Positions 38,901 through 50,900 of a DNA stretch of 64,000 nt are shown here, piece after piece. The DNA lies in the NCBI RefSeq assembly GCF_964199755.1, contig NC_133907.1, positions 6,639,001 through 6,703,000 on the forward strand, given 5' to 3'. Numbering within the stretch: position 1 is the stretch's first letter; every line of letters starts with the position of its first letter. A model generated the notes under the pieces. It did not search any database. It worked only from the letters and a program-made list of their open reading frames with translations, and had not been told where the DNA came from. The position numbers and the translations under genes were made by a program. The DNA comes from Larus michahellis. Its lineage: Eukaryota; Chordata; Aves; Charadriiformes; Laridae.

Positions 38901-41900
38901 GCTTGGTCGTTATCAGTGGCAAATGTCCAGAGTCACTTGTCAAGCACGAAGCTGCCAAAAATCATTAAAACACAACGGTCACCCACACCCTGTACCAGCC
39001 AGCTGTAAAACTGTTTCAAAGGGAGTCTGATAAACACTATATGCTTATAATAGCCCAGATAGAGTCATGCATTTCCTACGTGCTTTGATGAACCAAACAA
39101 CAGCGCGAGATGCTGCAATCAGATATTCCTGCCCTTCTCTGTTGTGGCAACTCGCAAGCGTGTTCGATGGCGAGGGGAGCGGGAACAAAGCAGGTGGCTA
39201 ATGGGCTGTTTTTCTGTTTCAGTGGAGCATGACAGAGAGTTTCACCATCAGCGCTGCCACTACCGAGAGTTCAGGTTTGACCTCTCCAGAATCCCAGAGG
39301 GGGAAGCGGTGACGGCTGCTGAGTTCAGGATATATAAGGATTACATCCGCGAACGCTTCGATAATGAAACGTTCCAGATTAGTGTCTACCAGGTACTCCA
39401 GGAGCACCCGGGAAGGTGAGTGACCCACAGGGAAATCCTGATGGAAGCGCAAGCACAGTGCGTTCCTTCAGAGAGTTGTGTCCTATTCTTTTAGAAATAT
39501 CAGTGCCATCAGCAGAAGTGTCTGAAGAGCTGGGTTTAGGCAGTGAAATCCCAGTCAATGCAGATGCAGTGGGCACGTAGCTGCCACGTGCGGTTAGCCA
39601 CCGAGGGCAAGGGGAGAAGGTGCCCCGTGAGCCCCCGGCGTGTCCCCAGGAGCATCCCCAGCGCTGTCGCTCGTGTCTCTGGGAGCGCTCGGTAGCTGAG
39701 GAGCCAACAAGCCTGGCCACGTGCTAGTGCAGGAAAAGATCATAAACTCAGAGTATTTCAAGATTTCTGGAAGACCTACGCTCTTCCTCCTGCTGCTTAT
39801 GGATCCTGAGGTGGCAAAACCACATCCCAATGCTTCCTTTCTAATTGTTCCTTAATTACTAGCCTGTATTACCAAAGGCGTTCGAGATCCCTAATTAACA
39901 AAGACAGATGACACCATGCTTTTTATATTGACTGATTGTTTTGTGTGTGCAAAACTACAAGATGAGCTATTAAATCCATTCCAAGCAATTATTAATGTAT
40001 GCCAAGCTCCCTGACAAATCCTCCAGGGAACTTGAATAAGAACATATGTTCAATTTTCTCATCTGTTTTTAGTTCCAATTAATCAGCAATCCCAAACCAT
40101 TTATCAAAGGCACTTAGTTTCATTTGCACACATTTCTTTTACATACAAATCCTACCAAATGTGAGACTGCATTTATTTACATAAAAAGTATTTACAGTCA
40201 CATGCTAGTTAGAAGTTACTCTTTAGGACTACTAAATATGGGGTAATAATAATACAGCCCTAATTTAGGTTTATGAAAAGAGAAACACTAGGAATTTAAA
40301 GACCGGAAAGTCCAAAAGGGTAAAAAAAAAAGTGTAATCGGGACTCTGACTTTATATTTTTATAAGAGCTAATAAAAATGCAGAAATAAATTGAAATATA
40401 ACAGGAAACCTTTATCAACGTTTTTAAATGGTGAGAGTTTCTACCAGTTTTGCTGTATGGTAAAAGTATTTAACCACTGGTGCGTTTTCTTCCACATGTG
40501 AAATTCTAATTTTATGGCTTAAAAAGTCATGGTTCTCTTGGCATTTTTAATGACACAATTATTTGCAGGGTTTGGGGACTATGCTAATATTAAGCTATTT
40601 TTATCGAACAATGATAATTCAAACTAGACATTTTAACCAGGCTTTCTTAAAGGAGAAGGCAACGAGCCACAGATGTGCACAGGACCCATTAGATGTCCTG
40701 TTTACCATAAGCATTTCAGTTATTTCCATCTTAGGCCGCTCCAGGGTTAGAACCTCCCTTTGCCGTATTTCTCGAGTAGGTTATTTAGGTACAAGCCTGC
40801 AGGGATGACTTTTCACTCTTGGGTAGAGCAGAAACAAGAGATGTGTTGGCAGATGAAGAGGCTGTAACGAGTGTGCCAGGGCATCAGGGAATTACCAGAA
40901 ACCTGTTCTTGGAGTAAATGTCCTTCCTCATCAGTGCCAGGGAAGTTCTCCTCAGATCCTGAGGAGCGAGGTAGGTACTCACTGGCAATCTTACTGACAG
41001 AGTTAGGATGACATTTATTACCTCAATTTTAAGATGATACATCCACAGGTTTGTTAAAATTATATTTAGAAAGGGCTGCAAGGTACCCACTGGGGCTGGT
41101 TGTGTGTGGAGCAGCAAGTATTTCTGCAAACTGTCTTCTTCACAAATTCTTATTCCTAAAGGAAAAAAATGTATGCAAAGGGCAGGCATATACATGAACC
41201 ACAGGCTGGAAGAGGTGAGGAATCTTCCTAATTATACAGATGTTCCAGCTACAAGATTAGATGCAATTTTACTGCATCATATTCACCACAGGAACGCTTT
41301 TTTCAATGAGTGTTGGTGCATATTCACCCTTCGCATACGTTTTGGCACAGGCAATGATGAGTTTTGAACAGTTTGTCCTGAAAAAATATTCACGTTGGTT
41401 TGGATTGACCAAAGGTAAAAATATTGTCCCTAACATTTGTCAAAATATTTGCTCTTTTTCTGCATTTTTCCACTGACATTTTCCAAGCGGCTCTGTCACA
41501 GGCCAGTCATCCAAGTCAGTGTGTCATTGGGCAAGTGGAGAAAGAAAACAAACTCTCTCCAGTGTTGATCAAAAAACACCCATTCACTTTGATGCTTCTT
41601 TGGCTGTTTGTCTCATCCTGAGCAAGCTGGAAAGTCAGACCCATCTGACGTTGTTAGCAACAAGAGCAAAACAAAGCCAAAGCCTCCCCCCCACGCAGGC
41701 AAGAGAACCTTTGCTCGCGTTTGGCTCTGTAGATTCCTCTCCCTAGAGCACGGCAGGTACAATGGCCAACAAAAACCCAAATGGCTTTCCCTCTCCCTGT
41801 GCTCTTACAATGATCCAAGAGCAGTGGGATCTCCCAGGAGATTGCTGGAATTGCCTTTCGGGAGGTTTTCTCCCGGCACCTCCTGTTCAAGCGCCTCGAG

Positions 41901-44900
41901 GCACGGGAGCTCAGTGCCGGGCTCCCCAGAGGCAGCTGCAGCATCGTCTCTCCTTCGTAACAGCAACGCGCAGCAGCTATCGGGACACCTTCTAGGGACA
42001 CAAAACCGGCACGGGATCAGCTGAAAAGCCCAAGCTGAGGCTGGCTGGAGCTTTTTTCCTTTGAGGGTGAAGAGACCATTGGATATGCTGAAGGCTTGAT
42101 TTTCAGTTAAACCTCAGATGAGCCTCCAGTTTGGAGGGTGTGATGGTGTGCCCTCAGTTCAAATAAACCGTAACTACAGGCAGTTCAACAATTAACGCCT
42201 TGCGTTACGAGTTCAGACAGGTCGGCAGGTATCTAAGCAGCAACATCTCTTGTCTGCAACTTGTTGTCGGTGAAAGATACAGGCACAGGTCTTTCCAGAC
42301 AAACAGCTGCACCCACAGCAGACTATTTCTGAAATCCTGCCCCTCAATAGTACCGACATTTGAACACAGGGTGGAAGCTCTCCTCCATCCCCCTGCTCGG
42401 TCGTGGGCAGACAGGCGCCCAACAACCCTGGCAATCAACACGAGAGCCCAGCTCCGTCCTTTGTAGTGGAGGGAATGCCACCCTGGACTTTGACTAACAG
42501 GAATTGTATCTCTGTCAAACTGAAGATATTATTACAGGTGTTCATAGGAAACCAGACTAAATGATCAAATATTCTTTTCCAAATCTATGAATTCATTGCA
42601 AGGTAAGCTTCTCAAACTGGCAACATCTCCTTTACAAAAAGGCACGTACAGCATTCTTTAGGCACAAAGCATCAGTTATTCACTTTAAGCAAACAAGTAC
42701 ATTCATGAACAAAAATGTTCCTAATATCGTAAACACTGTGAAAACAGTTGATGTTTTGACTAATATAACATGTCTCAAAGCTTTTGTGTGCATAACTTAA
42801 AGTCCAGTGACTCATGTCCAACTTCTGTTTGGTCTTCATCGTTCCCTCACCCAAAAGCCTGGGAAAGAGTTTTATAAAGCCAGCGACTGGCTTGAGAAGG
42901 GTGCGGAGCAGCAGGACGTCAGGTCCCTGTTTGTGGTCGCGAACCCTGCTAGCGGGAGCTAAAGGTTGCCAGCAGGGAGCCGGGTGCTGCTCAAGCCTCG
43001 TCTCCTCCCTCCTGGGTGCTGTGGGAAAGCAAAGCCGATTCCAGTGGGAGGCAGCGCACATCACCGGGCTGGCTACAAGGTGTTGAAGGTTTATCTATCT
43101 CAGGCATCCGCGCAGGGAACATGTAAAGCTTACGGATACAAGCCTGAGAAAAATGAACTTTGATACTTTTACCGGGGAATAATGAAATAGTTTGTGAACT
43201 GCTTTCCAAAAGAAATATCCATTACCCTCAGGCTCTCCGCTGTTGTTGTAAGCAATGGCCAAAGCAAGAATTGCAAAAGGACTTAAGTGCCGAAGGGACA
43301 TGCAAGTACTCAGTGGGATTTCTAGCAGTGGCTAAGCAGGTTGGGTACCTAACTCCTACTGCAGCTGACAGGAACTCGTGTGTTTTCAACAAGCGCCCAT
43401 GCAGTTCCGGGGCAGATTATCAGCTGGGACATCATCCTCTAGTTATTAGTGTAAAGCTGCAGGAAAAACTGTAGGCTGTATAGCTTCCCTCAACATCAGA
43501 GCTCGGTCCTGCCCGTCTGTCTGCACCTTCAGCAGCTAAAATACCTCGTCCCACAGTTCCATCTCCGATTTCATTGGACCCAGCGCTTGCACTGTGGAGT
43601 AAATCCCAAGCCCTTTGAAGTCGATGGGAGTTTTGTTACTGGAGAGAATAAAGCCAGGTACTTGACCAGCCTTTGGTAATTGAAATGTAGTTGCTACATG
43701 TTCACTTTGTGGCCATTACGGATTTCACAGGCTTCAAAGGCAGTGAACGATTTGAATGCTCATGTTACGAGCCCTACAGAAAAATAAGATCTTGCAAGAT
43801 GCATTCCTGGGTTTGACTTGCAGCTGGAACGCTTTAGTTTGTGCTTCAGATTCTGCCACTTCTCCACCCAGATCAAACCTGAGCCCCTCTCCAGACCCCT
43901 TTTTCCCATTCACTGGAGTCTGTTTCCATGTTGTGGGTTGAAACATGTAATTCTAGTAACTAAGAAAGGCTCAGGCCCACCCAACCCGCAAGCAGATGTG
44001 CCTTCTTTTTGGAGCTTTTTAAAGTACCAGTGCGATGGTTCCAGGGATGGTGCCCCAAGGAAGGGTATCGTTTGTTTTAACATTGTGCCCCAGCACCACG
44101 ACGGTACCTGTGAGTACTAACAGCATCTAGAAAGGTGCTGACAATAGCTTTGATATTATTTTTTTTGTGACTTATCTGCAAATCAGTTGATAACTCTACT
44201 CATCCCGATATGCTCGTGGACACAGTAGCGAGGGAACTTTAGCATGGAAGCCCTGTGGCTCTCCAAGAACAGAGCTGCATCTAGTTATCGCGTTCAGACT
44301 GTTCCTAAAAGCCACTGCAGCCTGCAAAACCTCTGACAAATCCTGAACCCACTTAGCAAGGCACAACTCTTCCCAGGCCCTTGGGGAGCTGCAGGAGGCA
44401 TTTTGCATACCCCAGTGGGCTCTTGCTCAGCTAAGCGATGCACTAACGACCAGGGATACAACGCTGAACAGAAACAGCTGTATTTAAAGTGTCAGAGATA
44501 TGTCTATAACCTCATTTCTCTCAGCACTGCTTTTACAAGAGGCTTCATATTTAGGAAACACGTTGCATCCCTCTGTAACAAACTCCCATTGCCGCTTTTA
44601 ATCAGTCTTTGAAATCTCTTACTCTTCTCAAACACCACACAGGAAAGGGAATAAGACTACTAGAGACACGCAAAGCAGAATTAAGAATTTGCTGAAATTT
44701 TAAAGTGAATTTAATTTCTCCTAAGATTCAACAAAATTTACACAGATCTGTTTCACTACCAGCACAGCCAGTTTTCAGACCAGTCCTTGGAAACCACCTC
44801 CAGCCAACTGTATTCCTGCTGTGGCCATCATCCCCTCACCTGGAGGAGACCCCGGGCTGCGTTTGGCCGGCGGCTCTTTCCCGGGAGCATGGGGAGGGTT

Positions 44901-47900
44901 TTTATCAGTGGGGAGGGAGAGGGAAGGACAAGCAGGGATCGCGGGCGTGCGGGGAAGGGAAGGTGTGGGAGGAGGGCTGCATCAGGTCTGTGTACAGAGG
45001 GTGTTGCAAACGTGCCAGGGAGAGGCCCAGGGAGATCCTGGGGCCCTCTCAAAGTAGGAAAGTCTGAAAAATATTTTCCTAAGCTTGTCTTTGGACAGCT
45101 GCAGCCGACTTTAAGCAATGACACCAAGCAAACTGGAATCTGGATACTGCAGTTTTTTAATCCAAACAGATGTCTTCTAACCCCCGATCTCCTCTCACCC
45201 TCCCAGGATGCCCTTTCTGCCTTCTCCTCCCTCCACCTCCCCAAACCTGGACAGGAATTGCCCCTATTCTCCCATGCCAGCTCCGTCCCTGGGCTGCCCG
45301 TTAGTAAACTTGCACCATGCCTGTACCCAAACAGCCCCTCCAGGGTTAGAATACCAGTCCAGAGGATAGGATCATGCTCCTGGCTTAGTGGCTGGGGTTT
45401 ACATGCTGAGTCAATAAGACATTTAACATATCTGTGCCTCCAGTGTTTCCCACTTTAAAACTGAAGCAGGAAGGTTGACACGTATTTCATGGAGTGGTTT
45501 AGGTTGGAAGGGACCTTAAAGATCATCTAGTTCCAACGCCCTTGCCATGTATTTGTATCCCATTTGGAAGTGGTCATTAGCATTTACTACCACTTGTCAA
45601 CCAGCAGCTTGAAATAACAGAGCTGACGAGGGTGATGGGGAAAGCGCGTGAAGAAAACGGACACAAAGGCAGGTGCTGTTTGGTGAGAGGGCTACCCTGG
45701 AGCAGTATGGACCTTACATAGCATTATTGTATACAATTGCAGAGTTTCGTCGCGTGTTCTCTCTTGCTGTTGCTGAATTGCCAGCTGGGTCTCTCTAGTC
45801 CACGTTCTTCTTCATGCCCCAACTCATCAAGGCAGGTGATTAGGAGAGATGCTGCACTTCTTATTTTTGGATATGCTGCTAACACTTATGGCTACAAACC
45901 AAAGTGCATCCTAGAGGCTGAAAAAATACCCCAGCAAAAGGCAAAGAGCCCATACATACTGTTTCCACGAAGCTTCGTGGTTATTAATCCTTTTTCTTAT
46001 CTTAGAATTACCATGTTGCAAAGTGGCAGTTCTCTTCCTCACTGTTTCCTTTCAGGATGCTCTTTCTTGCCTTTTCTGTATTTTGTCTCCCTTTATTTCT
46101 CCTTTCAGTCCCTTTCTCTTCCACTAATGACCTGTGATTCCTTTTCTCACCCCACTCATGCCACCAGCCCTCCACAGCCCTTTGGCAGCTTCAGCCCTTC
46201 CACCTCCATAACTCCAGCTGCTTTCCAGACACCATCTCACGTGCATCCTGCCCGGCCACCCTCACTTTGCAATACTCGTTATTCATCCTTGGTTCCAGAA
46301 AACACCAGGTTTACTAAGGAAATTTCATAGACCACACAGCAGTTATATGACCTGTAGACAAATTTTTGGGAGTGTTTCCAACAGGAGGTGCCTCTCCTTT
46401 CTGGCATCCAGCACCAGCCACTACCAAAGCGATCAGCAGACAAGTGCCAACCTCCTGTCCTCATCTTAGGCTCCATCGACAGCCCGATGCTTGAGAAAAT
46501 TGAGCTGAAAGCCCTGAGTTTTATCATTGCTAAAAGCTTTGACACTCCCGCTGATGCAAGTACTTTGAACGCCGAGCCATTTTGATGTGGTCTCAACAAA
46601 ACATACTTGTGGTCTGGATCCAGACTTCATCATTTATGTAACTCTAATCTAGACATTAACATTTCCATGTCCCAGCTTAATTTTCTGTAAAATGAGGATC
46701 ATGTGCCTTTTCCTATCTCTTGGTCTCGTAGGAGGTTCAGTACAGTTTATCACATGCTCTGAAGTTCTCAAATGAAGGGACTGAATGCAGGGCCAAGGAA
46801 CCAAAGTGCTTTTCTGCCTCCTGGTTGCAGAGCCATTATTCACATTGCTCCAAGAACGCTCTAAATATGCGTACAGTTGGTAGATAAGGTACCACAGGGC
46901 GAGATGTGCACTAGAAACCTTTTCCCTTTGTGCTTAGATCTTTATCTCAAACCTAAACCCCAAACCAGCCACATTAGTTAGACTTAACTAGCACTATTTC
47001 ATATGACAACTCATTAGAGAGGAGCCCTAGAGCAAATTTTGTTTAAGTCTAACAGAATAACATTCCTTTGCCATGTTTATTATGTCGTGTCCAACAATGA
47101 TGTCTAAAGGGCTTGCTGTCTATTAGCTAGTGATTTAATGCCGTTTGCCATAAGCCTTTGGAGAGCAGAGCATTTGACTTAAAGGGAGTTGTTCCTTTTA
47201 AAAGAACAAGAGGTTTCTTTTCATCGGAACAGGCGCTGCAACCTCGGGAACCTCTGCTTGCAACACCACTCAGGTTTTGCATCCCATCCCTGGCTGCTGC
47301 TGGTGGGCCAGAGTGGAAAGTGCTAGTCCAGGAGTGCTTGAACTTCTCCAGAGCATCTGACATGGGGCCTTTTTGGGTCCAAATGTTCCAAGCGTGTGTG
47401 GGAAGGACATTTCCCTTTAGTGGGTCCCTTTGATCTCTCACTTTGGGCTTCCCCTCCAGGCCTATTGTTTGCACATTGCTGTAACTACAGGAAAACAAAC
47501 GCATTATACAATTTCCCAGACTGACTCACCCTGGTACTTGATGCCTCATGTTGTCTGGTTACCCTGATTGCATCATGTCAGCATGGGAAGCTTAAAGGCT
47601 GGTTTTTCTGAGTAATAACACTGCAGTTGAGCAGTAGCTAAAAACAAAAAAAAGTTATCATCATTATTGCTATTATCTTCAACCTGCAAACTACAAGAGA
47701 GAGAACCCAAGCAAGCCAAGTCGCTATTAACTAAACCTTGTGTGAATCATGAGTTCCAGTCAGGGGCCATGCTTAAATGATGCAGTATGTGAATATAAAA
47801 ACCCTTTACTTGTGGAAACTTGGACTCAGCCATTGGAACGGGCCAATCCGTACTACTCCCTCGTCCCCAGCTCCTCTGGGATGCGTTTTGTTCAGTGTGT

Positions 47901-50900
47901 TGTAAACAGGGAAGGGCGGGAGGTGTCCATGCAGCTGCGTCATGCACAGTGGGAACAGGGCCATTGCTTCTGGGTGGGGATGAAACCCCAGGAAATTTGT
48001 CCCCCGGTTAGGGTTCAAGCATCTGACATTGCTGTAACTCATGTCTACATGAGTAGGGGAGGGAGGGGGTTATTCGCACTGTTTATTTTCACTTGCCCTA
48101 GATGCGCCCAGCAGAGCTGACGGAGCTCCGGAGAGCAGCTCCCAATGCCTGGCTTGGGGCTCTCCATCGCTGCCCCACGGCCCCTTCCTGAGCCACCCGC
48201 TTGGGCTGCCCAAACATCTGCCGAAATACTCTCCATTGGATCCCCTGTGCGTTAGCAAGAAAGCGTTGGCAAGTTTAATACTGATGGAGGGCTTCTTCCA
48301 CAAACCAATATTTTTTTTAAAAGAAAGGAAAACTCCCTCTCCTGTGCCTTCCTCCATAGTAGGAAAATGCTTGGCAAAGGGAGGAATTACAATTGTTACA
48401 ATCCCACGCCTGCAAAACGTCCCCTGCGAGCGTCAGACCTTGCCTCTTGCTTCTGAATTGAGCTGACACAGAAAGCCACAGCTTTCCCTCAGGCTGCCAC
48501 ACGCAGCACTAATTGCACCCTCAGCAGCACCGGCTGTATCTACATCCTCGGCGGTGCGGCATCCAGAAGACAGAATCCTCCTCTTACGCACGCCGGGTGA
48601 CGCGCTCACGTGCTCCACAGGAAATAATTTCCGAAGTTTAATTTCATGGAAGCCAGCACCGAGCCAGAGGCAGTGACATCCGATAGCTCGCAGAGAAAAG
48701 CCATCATCGCTCATACGCCCTGGCCACAAAGGTTGAAAGGAAAGCTAGATAGTAAAAACAACTCAATAAAACTCCATTTCTGTTTTGAGTCAGCTGTGTA
48801 GGAGAAAAGCCTCTAATTTCCTGGTATCTCACAAGGAGAAGAATCACTAAAAGCTACGAGACAAAAGCCTCTATGCTGACGGCACTTCTCAGATTCATTT
48901 TTGATCACTTGATATTTTGTGCAAACAAGAGGCGCTGTGTAAACTAAGTTAAATATATATATATATTTGCACTGACAAATCAATAGTGACAAAATTAATA
49001 AGGTTGTCTTTAAGCTTTGAGGACATAATTAAAGGGTTTTCCAAGGATATTTCTTCATTCAAAAGGATATAATTACACTTAAACAAGTTATCATGTTTGT
49101 GCACTGTTAAGTACAAAACCAGCTCTTGTGGGACTTGTCTAGACACTTCCACCGTGTTTCTTTGTTCTTCTTGTAAAGATGTTTTTTTATAGAGGAACTG
49201 CAACACTATCCAATTTTTTCCACTATTTTCATCCAAGTTTTTTATCTCTTTCTTAATTTCTGATAAGAGAAGATTCCTTCCTTTACAGAACTTGAGTTTC
49301 CTCAAATTTTCATTTTACAGAAATTTGCCAGGAAACGTTTCGTAAATCCAGAGTGATTTCACCCTTTTCAAATGCATGAAATCCTCTCAATTTCTGATCT
49401 TTCTCACTTTCTGGTATTAGTTCTTCGACCAGAATAACCCAGCAGCGGCCTTTAAAAAATTCAAGCAACAAATTGAAAGAAAATTGCCACCCAAAGTAAT
49501 GTAGACCTGTGAGCGTGCAGAAGGTTATTGCCTCGATCAGTTACCTGCAACCTCAGACCGAACAAGTTTAAAAAACCATTACATATGTTAATAAAGGCAT
49601 ACCAGTGTCCCAGCTGACTTGCACCAATGCTACCATTACGCATAAAAGTCAGGAAATTATGTATGGAAAGGGTAATGAGCAGCATTGTCTGCCCAATTAC
49701 CAAGTTTGCATATGCAAACAATAATTTTGCAAATCTGTGCCTGGCGAGCGTTTTTTCTGGACTTGCATCAGCAGCTCTAAGGTTAACTGTAACACAGCAA
49801 AGTAACCCAAAACCACCTCAACTCTGCTTCAACCCATCCTCCCTTTTTTAGAGAGAAGAAAAGCGCTTCATCTGAAGGTGATTAGAGGGGAAAGCGCGCC
49901 AGCCCAGCTCCGGCATAACCTGCCTTTTGCTGACAGGCTGACCAAGTGTGTTCAAACATGTCTGTGAACATCTGTGGACTCCAGTGGAAAGTCTGGGTAA
50001 CTGGGAATTACGCTTCTTTTTTTCAGGGATTCAGATTTGTTCCTGCTCGACTCTCGAACAATCTGGGCGGCAGAAGAAGGGTGGCTGGTGTTTGACATTA
50101 CCGCAACCAGTAATCACTGGGTGGTGAATCCCCAACACAATCTTGGCCTGCAGCTCTCCGTGGAAGGCATCGACGGTGAGTGTCAGGCACCAACAGCAAG
50201 CAGCGAGTCCCTTTCGGGTATACACTTCCCACCCAGGAGAAGCCTTAAACTTTCAGTACTCTTTCCTTTGAATAGGATTTCTTAAGCATGTTTTTTCCCA
50301 AATTTGCTTAAGGTGCAAATAATAGTAATAAAAAAAAATAATCCATAAACGTATTTCAGGTTAAGGATGTACTCAAAGATTGGTAACCTGTCTGCAGTCA
50401 TTTCAGTAGTAGCCCTGTACACATCCCCGTAAAGGTACGTATATGCTGCTGGCTGGTCAGCAGGTAGCGCAGTCCAGTCAAGGAGAAAGGAAGAAACTTT
50501 GCTATGTGTGAAAAGATGCAACTGAGTGATGTAGAATGCTGGTGTTAAGTGGTACAAAAGACCTTTCAAATTCAGAAAACAGCTAGGAACCATTTTAATT
50601 TCCTTTGTGGCAGCAGAAATGACCAGTAAAGTTATGCTGGTCCGGACTCCAAGGTCTGTAGTGTGCTTATGGTACAAACCTGTGAGGTTTGGGAATGGGT
50701 GGGAAGACCTGGCTCTGAAACATCTCCAGAAAGGGTGTGTTTAGAATCAGGCAGGGAATTTTCCTAACCAGGTCTTAACTAAAAAGTCATGCTGCTTTCT
50801 CTTAAAGTTAAAATTTGTGATGTTCACTTGGAGACTTGTGCAGGGAAACCAAAGTATCCTGGATCTTCTAGGGGGTTCCCAGGACCTGGGGCCATCTGGA

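Larger units (their letters stand above)
14997..39222 (+). other. BMP7: BMP7 intron 1 (24.2 kb)
   Basis: Begins GTGAGTG and ends TTCTGTTTCAG. No internal gene was recognised. Contents: the G-rich tail of the CpG island (to about 15130), a 12-bp tandem duplication (16224-16247), twin palindromes (16572-16618), a C13 run (18029-18041), a T23 run (19362-19384), an alternating TA/CA stretch (20818-20880), degenerate palindromic repeats (21066-21199, 21566-21630, 34309-34380, 38053-38127), MIR fragments (31875-31965, 38200-38335) and a CpG-rich patch (37795-37990). In vertebrate BMP7 the first intron is also by far the longest. The scarcity of recent transposons fits a developmental locus and a compact avian genome. 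Confidence 0.9.
39416..50026 (+). other. BMP7: BMP7 intron 2 (10.6 kb)
   Basis: Begins GTGAGTG and ends TTTTTTTCAG. It contains the only clear CR1 LINE remnant (45487-45549), MIR fragments at 45400-45470 and 46645-46780, a degenerate palindromic repeat at 43594-43658, a short (TA)n run near 48953-48966 and an octamer-like palindrome at 49704-49719. Open frames at 44787-45458 and 45737-46330 are long for an intron but show no family resemblance, and the first runs into the MIR copy, so I treat them as chance. Confidence 0.9.

Noticed and set aside
41000..41060. Possible antisense MIR (ATTACCTCAATTTTAAGATGA)
   Set aside because: Only about 20 bp resemble the MIR 3' part; too little to call.
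44787..45458. 223-codon open frame in intron 2
   Set aside because: Low-complexity composition, no family resemblance, and its end is translated from a MIR copy.
45737..46330. 197-codon open frame in intron 2 with a hydrophobic start
   Set aside because: The beginning looks like a signal peptide, but the rest is serine/proline-rich translation of pyrimidine-rich DNA with no splice, poly(A) or domain support.
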